Shown here piece after piece: positions 54,237 to 63,200 of a DNA stretch of 64,000 bases. Both the position numbers and the translations under genes were made by a program. The notes under the pieces are model-generated. The model was not told where the DNA came from, made no database searches, and worked only from the letters and a program-made list of their open reading frames with translations. The stretch is from Enterovibrio sp051650965 (GTDB taxonomy: Bacteria; Pseudomonadota; Gammaproteobacteria; Enterobacterales; Vibrionaceae). The stretch spans positions 29,042-93,041 of the forward strand of contig JBOFRL010000030.1 of NCBI GenBank assembly GCA_051650965.1, read 5' to 3'. The first letter of the stretch is position 1, and every line of letters starts with the position of its first letter.

Positions 54237-57200
54237 CTAATGCGTGTTCTGATCATCGTCGTAAAAACTAATCCCTAAATCACTAACCTCTACACGAGCG
54301 GCCGGAGAGCTATCCTGCACAGAGGAAGCCCTATCAGTATCGTCTGCATCTATACTTGGCGGTGCCTCAGTATTGATTTTAACGCTATGAATTATAAAGC
54401 TTCCTGTCTCTTCAACCGGTTTTCCGTGCTCATCTTGATAGCTCAGTTTGTAATCAAAGTTACCCGTATTCTCAAAAGAGGCTTTTATACACCAGTCTCC
54501 ATCATCATCGGCCGTTGCTTGATAATCTTTACCCGCGACAGATAAATTTACTTGCGACTCAGGCTCCGCTTGACCTGAAAAAACTTTACTTTCCAAAAAC
54601 GTATCGGAAAGATCCTCTTGGTATGCGTCATTTTGAGCCGTATTTTCTTGGATGGCGCTCTCTTGAGCCGCGCCTTCTTGCGTAACGCTTTCTGCAACAG
54701 GGCTTTCTTGAGTTTGCGCTGCAGCCGCAGCATATTCTGGCGCAGAGTTTTCTTGGGCGCCGTCAAGCGCAAGTGCTTCAGCCGCTTCTATTTCATTATT
54801 TGAAGTGCCAGACGCGCCATCGTCATCGACCACCTCTAGCGACAACGACGCTGCTCCAGTTTCATCTTCATCCGGTATGTCGGTGAGAGAAAATGACGGA
54901 TCTTTAGCCAGAGTGAATGACGACTCGACTTGTGAGGTGTTGCCCGCCACATCGGTCGCGACGATTTGCACCGTATAATTGCCGTCAGCAAGCGCTGGCG
55001 TAACCTGCACGCTCCACTGACCGTTAGCATCAGCAACCGCCGAAAAACTCACAGTGCTGCCGCCTTCTTGCGTGAGCAGTACAGATATTTGCGCCTGCTC
55101 GCTCGCCGTACCGGCAAACGTCGGCGTTTCATCATTGATGATGTCAGAGCGATCTGGCACGCCGCTTTCATCGACAATACCGGCAAAAGTAAGCTCTGGC
55201 GGCGTTGTGTCGATGGTGAACGACGACTCGACTTGCGAAGTGTTGCCCGCCACGTCGGTCGCGACAATTTGCACCGTATAATTGCCGTCAGCCAGCGCTG
55301 GCGTGACCTGCACGCTCCACTGACCGTTAGCATCGGCAACCGCCGAAAAACTCAGCGTGCTGCCGCCTTCTTGCGTGATCAGCACAGATATTTGCGCCTG
55401 ATCGCTCGCCGTACCGGCAAACGTCGGCGTTTCATCGTTGATGATGTCAGAGCGATCTGGCACGCCGCTTTCATCGACAATACCGGCAAAAGTAAGCTCT
55501 GGCGGCGTTGTGTCGATGGTGAATGACGACTCGACTTGTGAGCTATTGCCCGCCACATCAGCCGCAACGATTTTCATGGTGTAAGTGCCGTCAGCAAGCG
55601 CAGGGGTAACCTGAACAGTCCACTTGCCGTTAATATCAGCAACCGCGTTGTAGGTGTATGAAGTTGCCCCGTCTGACGAAGTAATGACAACAGAAATTTT
55701 TGCCTGCTCGGACGCCGTTCCTGTTAACGTTGGCGTGCTATCTTTAAGCTCTTCAGAAAGGATCGCGTCGCCTTGCTCATCAAGCGCGCCTTCAAAAGTA
55801 AGCTCCGGCGGCGTAGAGTCGCGATTGATAGAAATAGTCGATTGACTTTCGTTACCGGCCACGTCTTGGCTTTTGATCACAATGCTATTGTTGCCTTCCA
55901 ATAGCCCCGCTATCGTAATGCTCCAGTAGCCGCCATTATTAATGCCATCAGGGATCGCGATCTCTTCACCATTGACCGTGATCGACGTAATGGTACTGCC
56001 ATAGTCAATCCGGCCAGACAAAGCCACTTCATCGCCAGTAATAACATGCTCATTGTTAATCAGCTGATAATTTTCACCGCTGATCTCATCGACGGTTAAA
56101 ATAGGCGCAACAGTATCGATAACGGTTGTGAAGTTAAGCGTTTTTTGGTTACCCGCCGTATCTTCAAAGACAATCACAATGCGGTTGTTACCTTCACTGA
56201 GCACCAGCTCATAGCTCCAGCTACCATCGGGGTTGACTTCGCCCATTTCAACAGTGAGCCCGTTAACTTTGATCTCAAACTTAGTGCCAGTGTCAGCATT
56301 ACCACCAATTGAAATCGTACGATCTGCGTTGTTGCTATTAACCGTTTCAATGTTGGCGAAATCAAGAACATCCTCGCCTTCAATCTTAAAATCAAAGACA
56401 TCAAAACCTGATTTATAAACAATGTTGTACTTGAACGTTGAAGAGTTACCTGCCAAGTCATACGCTTTAAGGACAATATTGTTATTGCCTTCCGCTAACG
56501 TAACACCTAAAAAGCGCATTACGCCGTTGTAGTTATTCGCGGTATAAGTGACACCGTTTAACGTCAACTCAACTTTATACAACTTGTCAGAGTTTGATGG
56601 ACGATATTCAAAGCCGATCAAGCTGTCTTTAACATGGATTGAGCCTGTATCTGAGAATGGCTCACCGTTAAAATAAAGATCACCTGCCGTAATTGGCGCG
56701 ATGTAAGTATCTAATGTAATAGAGGTAGTCAAATCTTTTTGGTTACCGGCGGGATCGACGAAGTGCCACTCAAAAGTATAAACCCCGTCTTGATCAAGCT
56801 CAGCTGGCAATGACCAGTTGCCCTTAGTCGAGATACCGGTATAAGAGTGCTCAAAACCATCCGGCCCTCTCACGGTCACGCTTGCCGTCAAATCCTTATC
56901 ACCGACGGTACTGCTGTTACGAAACTCAAAGGCAACTTTTTTCTCTTTGGTGATACTATCAAGTAAGCCGTTGCCAGGCGCCGCGGTGTTAGTTTCACCA
57001 GTTAAACGCACATCTATTACGATAGTAGTGTCAACGACCACCTCGCCGGTTTGCTTCACCGTGTTACCGGCAATATCTTTAAAAATCAAGGTGTATTCAT
57101 ACGTCTTATCAACCAGATCGCCAAGATCAAAACTCCAGCTGCCTGAGCTATCAACCTCTTGCGTAAACTCTTGGTTGTTGATCTGCAATATGATGGTACC

Positions 57201-60200
57201 AGCCTCGTTCGCCGTACCCTTAAAGATCACCTCTTCTTGTTGCGAGTTGATGTAAATTTTGCCGCCGCTCTCCACCGTCCCTTCAATTTCGTAAGTAAAT
57301 TCTGGCAAGGTGGAGTCAATGGTAAAACTTATCTCCGTCGTCGCCGTTTTGTTGCCGGCGGCATCGGTTGAAAAAGAGCTCAGCACATAATCGCCATCAG
57401 CTAGCACCTCTGGCCACTCAAAATACCAGCTACCCGATGAGCTCACTTGGGTTGTGTGAGTTATTCCATTGATAGTCAAGGTTATTTCAGCGCCAGGCTC
57501 ACCTTGACCTTGGAAATTTGGTTTTGTGTCAGAGGTAATGCCGTCGCCAGTCACCCCTTGAAAATCTTCAAGCTCAGACGTAAACACGTCATTGACGTTA
57601 TCGATGACAATTTTGTCCATCACTCTGTCTAAGCTGTTACCGGCATTATCCGTGACGGTTACTAAGATCTTGTACTGGCCGTCCGTTAAGCCAGCAAACT
57701 CTAACTCCCACAAGCCTGAAGTTGGCACTGTGATAGTCTGCTTGCCAACTTCCTTGCCATCCGCGCCCACCAAAGTGAACACAACGATATCGCCCGCACC
57801 GCCGCTACCGGTGAGCTGTAGCTTATCGCCACTTAAGATCTTGTCGTTTTCAAAACGGCCATCATCGTTTTCCAAATTCATGGTGAAACGGATGGAGCTT
57901 TTAATGGTGATCTCGCTTTCGATAGTGCTTTTGTTACCGGCTACGTCCGAGACAATAAATTTGATGTTGTTGATCCCTTCGCTAAGCTCAACATCAACCG
58001 ACCAAGTACCATCCTCGTTAATGGTAATTTCTTGACTTACGCCGTTGATCACAACCACCAGCGAAGTTGCATCGCCTTCGACTTTTCCTGAAAAACTTTG
58101 CGTTGACTCATTATCAACAACAGAGGAGCCGAGCTCTTCGTCGTCTAAGGTGACGCTCACTGTTGGCGCAGTTCTGTCAACCGTGATACTGAATGTTTTG
58201 GTTGCGCTGTTACCTGCATTATCCAGCATCACTATTTCAAATTTGTGTACCCCCTCTGCAAGGTTACTTAACGTAAATGACCAGTTTTCCGAGGTTGTGG
58301 TTAATTCACCAAGCACTTCTTTCGTAGTAGCGTTACGGAAGGTCATGGTATTGCCAATCTCGGTGACCCCTTTGATCAGTATTGAGTTGGCATTGGTAAT
58401 AAAATCGCCAGTGGTGCCAGTATCAGAAGACCCATCTATTTCAACAGTTGTTTCAACGGTGGTATCGATATAAACCCGTTTATAATCTTGTTCAACAATA
58501 TTGCCTGCAATATCTTTAACCGTCCACCAGGTGCTGTAGTACCGTTTATCACTACCAACCTCGTTGTCCTGATTATAAGAGCCAGGGGGAACAGTCAGCG
58601 TCCAATTTCCGTCGGCATCAATGACCGTACTGATTGTGTTATCCGGCGCACTAAACGAACCATTTCTCAGCTCCACCGTATATCCAGGCGTGCCCTTACC
58701 AACAAACGTAACATCCTTTATGTTGGTAACCCAGTCATCTTTCGCGCCAGAGTTTGTCGCATCAGAGATATCTATTTCAAAAGGAATGTAGTTATTGGTA
58801 ACTTCAAGATTTTGCTCAAGGGTAGTAACGTTTCCGGCAATATCGGTCGCGGTGAAAACTAAGGTGTACTTGCCATAATCAAGGTTTGGCAGCTCGACCA
58901 CAAAGGTGCCGTCGCTTTCGATTTTTGCCTGCACGGAGATATCAGTGCCCGCAACAGAGACGGTCACGTGTGAGCCAGGCATGGTAACGGAGCCGCGAAT
59001 GGTGAGCCCTTCTTGCGTCTCGGTGATCCAGTCGCCGGCTGTGCCAGAATCGTCCTCGGCATCCAGCGCGATATCAGAGAGCGCAGGCCCAGTTCTATCG
59101 ATTGAGACGTTGTACCCATCAATCGTGTTGCTGTTACCGGCAACGTCGGTCGCAGTAACGCTAATGGTGTAATCGCCTTCGGCCAAACTGTCGGGGAATT
59201 GGAATGTCCACGCCCCAGTGCTGGCGTTAACCGTAACGTTATACGTGTGTAGCACCGCGCCGCTGCTGTCTTTAACCGTCAACGTGACCGAAGCATCTTT
59301 GTCGGTCTTACCGCTAAAGCTTAAGAACTCGGCGTTGGTTAGCTGATCGCCTGCCATTCCGGTGTCATTGGCCAACGAAAATTCATTGGTAATTTGCGTA
59401 TCAACAACCAAGGTTTTTTGCGAGATAAATTTGTTGCCAGCCGCATCGACTGACTCAATCTTGATCGTGTAACTGCCATCTTCAAGCGCAGCCGTGAAGT
59501 TCCAGTCAGGGCTTGGCGTTAGAGTTTGACTGTCGATAACCGTCGAGCCGAGCAAAATCGTGACAACGACATTGGAGTTTTCATTCGACGTACCATTGAT
59601 GCTGATCTGCTTGTTATTGGTGATCCAGTCATCGCTGTCGGCGCCGGTGTCATCGACGAGATCATAGGTGATCTCAGGCGGCGTGGCATCAAGCACAATC
59701 TCGCCAGAGATAGACTGCGAGTTGCCGGCAACGTCAGTGGCTTGCAATGTCCAGCTGTATTCGCCATCTTCAGCCAACGCTTGATCAGAGGGCACTTTTA
59801 TAACGAAATTACCATCTTTATCAGCGACAGCCTCAACGTTAACCACTTGCGAGCCGCCAAATTGAATTGTCAGCACAACCTTGGCGTTAGGCTCAGTTTG
59901 ACCAGAGAAACTCGGCGTTTTATTGTTAGTACTGTTACCTGTAGCAGGCGTGCCATCGCCTAACTCGTTGTCAAAACCCGACTCTGGAGAAAATGGCGCA
60001 ATAACGGTATCGACGGTGACCACGCCGGCTTTTTCACTGCTGTTACCGGCAATATCGATAGCGATAATTTTCCACTCGTACTGCCCATCCACATCCGCAG
60101 AGACATCAAAACTAAAACTGCCATCGCCGTTCACGACCATCTCTTGCGACGTTAACGTGCCGCCCTTAACGCCAAATTCAAAACGCAAAGTAACGTTGCT

Positions 60201-63200
60201 TGCCCCTTCGCCCGCTAAAGAGCCGGTGAAAGTTAAATTTTTCTGATTGGTTATGCCGTCATCGGCGGAAGCTCCCGAATCGTTGTCTGAGGAGAGCCCC
60301 ATATCGACAATGGTCGGCCCTGTGGTATCAATGGTAATTGCGCCCGATACGATGGTTATATTACCAGCAATATCAGACACTTCCGCTTGCCAAGTGTAAA
60401 CGCCGTCCGCCAAAGGCTCGGTCAGCGTAAAGCTCCAATCGCCAGAAACACTAAACGGATCACTGCTTTGAATGACCGTGTCACCTTGCAAAATTTTAAA
60501 GGTGAGTTTGGCCTCTTCATTTACCGTGCCGCTGAATGTGGGCAGATTGTTATTGGTGATGGTGTCGCTGGCATCACCGCTGTTTGACTCTGCGTCAAGC
60601 CCGCCGGTGGCAGTAACCCCTTGCGTATCTAAGGTAAAGCTGCTGCTGACCGTTTTGTGGTTACCGGCCACATCGATGTATTCAACCGAGTAGTGATAAA
60701 CGCCGTCGCCACTGCTTAACGCAGGCAGGCTTAACGTCCAATTGCCATTGGCATCAGAAGTTGCCGTGGGCAGCTGTGAAGTGTTGTAGGTCGTGCCATC
60801 AGGTCCTGACAGCGACACCAAACGCACGGTCGTGCCCGCTTCAATGTTGCCACTGAGTTTTACATTTTCTTGATTGGTAATGTTATCGGACTGATCTTCT
60901 CCCGTATCGCTCTCTTGCGCCAGCCCAACATCATCGCCACCCACAACGGTTTTGTCGATTTTTAAGGTGGTTTCTGACTCAACTGGAGCGGCGAGGTTAC
61001 CAGCGAGATCCGTCGCAGTCACGGTAATTTTATATTCACCTTCTGCGATGCTTTGATCCCAAGTCAAGTTCCAGCCGCCTGAATAACCAATAGTGACTGA
61101 CTGGGTATAAGTGGACCCATCTGCGAGTGAAGTTAAAGTAATGGTGATTGTGCCTGGCTCTGAAAGGGTACCGGTAAAAATGGGCCGATCATTATTGGTG
61201 ATAAGATCAGAATTACTTGTCCCCGAGTCTGAGCCCGCATCAATTCCTGTAAACTCAAGTACCGGCTCGACAGTATCTAAAGTGAAACCGCCGTATTGAG
61301 TCTCTGAGCGATTGCCAGCCACATCTTCCGCGACAAAAGACCAGCTATATGTGCCATCGCTAAGCTTATCGGCAACCTCACTATTGAGCTGATAGAACCA
61401 AGAACCATCAGAACCTACGGTAATATAAGCAGGGGAAACCGCGATCTCAGCGCCATTTCCACTGTGCAAAGTAAAATAAATTTTGCTGCCCGGCTCAGCC
61501 GTACCGCTAAATGAGATCTCAGAGTCGTTAACATACTGATCATTTTGAATATCGGATTGTGTCACTTCACCAAAATCAGGTGCGGTTCTGTCGACAATAA
61601 TCGTAACTGGCGGCAATTCGCTGACATTACCGGCAATATCGGTGGCGATCACGCAATATTGGTACTCACCCTCGGCAAGCCCTGGAATATCAAACGAATA
61701 TTGGTTGCCGCCGCTAAAGTTAAGAGTCTGCTCAAATGCGGGCGAATTTTGGCTACCGTTAGCTGGCCACAGCACAAGCCGCACACTGCTCGCCGTATCG
61801 TTGACGTTGACCTGAATTTGCAGCGTATCGCTGTTAGTAACATTGTCAGCGCTGTCAGAGCCGCTGTCAGAAAGCAATATCGTTTCAATGTCGAGCGGCG
61901 TGGAGTCAAAGGTGAAGCCGCCAGTCAGCTCCTTGCTGTTGCCGGCGACGTCGGTGGCGGTGATCACCCAGCTGTAATTGCCGTCGGCAACAAGTTTGGC
62001 CAAGTCCGCGAAATTGACCTGCCACACGCCGTTTTGCACCGTGGTGGTCACCGTTTGCGAATAGCCGTCGGGGCCGGTCAGCTGCACGGTAATGGTGTCG
62101 CCATCGGTGCCACTACCGTTAAATTTCGGCTCAGCCTGATTGGTTATAAGGTCGCTGCTGCTTTCGCCGGAATCGGAGCTGGTATCGAGGCCGCCAGTGA
62201 AATCGATAGTGGTGTCAAGGGTGAAATTGCCCGTCAAGGTTTGACTGTTGCCGGCAATGTCGGTGATGGTCACCGACCAGCTGTATACGCCGTCGGCCGG
62301 TAGCGTGGGCAACTGCAACTGCCAGTTGCCATTTTCGTCCACCGTCGCGGTTAAACTCCCAACCGCAACGCTCTCGCCGGTGGTTGAATTGGTTAAAGAA
62401 TTAAGCGTGACTGTCGCGCCAGGCTCACCCTTGCCACTGAGCTGCGCCGAGTTTTGGTTGGTGATGGCGTCATCGGACGCTTCGCCGCTGTCGCTGCCCG
62501 CGTCAAGTCCGGCGCTAAAATCAGAAATCGCGGTATCGACAATCAGCGGCGCTTCGCCTTTCACCGCGTCGCTGAGGTTGCCCGCGGCGTCGGTCGCCAC
62601 CATCTGCCAGTAGTACGTTCCGTCAGGCAATTCAGAAGTGTCGATGGAGAATGAGCCATCAGAGGCGTTGACCGTGACGGTAAAGGTGAACGCTGGTGAG
62701 TCGGGCGAGTCTGCGTTAAAAATTTTCAGCTCAATGACGTTCCCTTTTTCTGCAACGCCCTTAAATGTCACTGTACTGTCGTTGGTAATACTATCCGAGT
62801 CGCTCGCGCCGGTGTCGCTACTCTGCTCAATGCCAGCCTCGGTGATCACCGGCGGCGTGGTGTCGATGTGCAACTCTTGCGGCGGCGAGCTGTTTTTATT
62901 GCCCGCAGAATCGAGCGCGCTAGCAAGCCACGTGTAGTCGCCGTCAGCAAGCTCGTTTGACAGCACAAACTGCCAGTTGCCGTTCGCGTCAGCGACGACA
63001 AATTCCGGCTGCACGTCGACGCGATTGCCGTCTTTGTCAAAGATTTCAATGGTGACGCGTGCGCCCGGCTCGCTTTTACCGCTAAAGGATGGCGTGGTGT
63101 CGGACGAATAGTTTTCCCCAGGGACAAGACTGGTATCGCTCTCAGCGTCAAGCTGCGCGTCGCTAATGGCCGGCGGCGTGCGATCGATGATGATGGTAAC

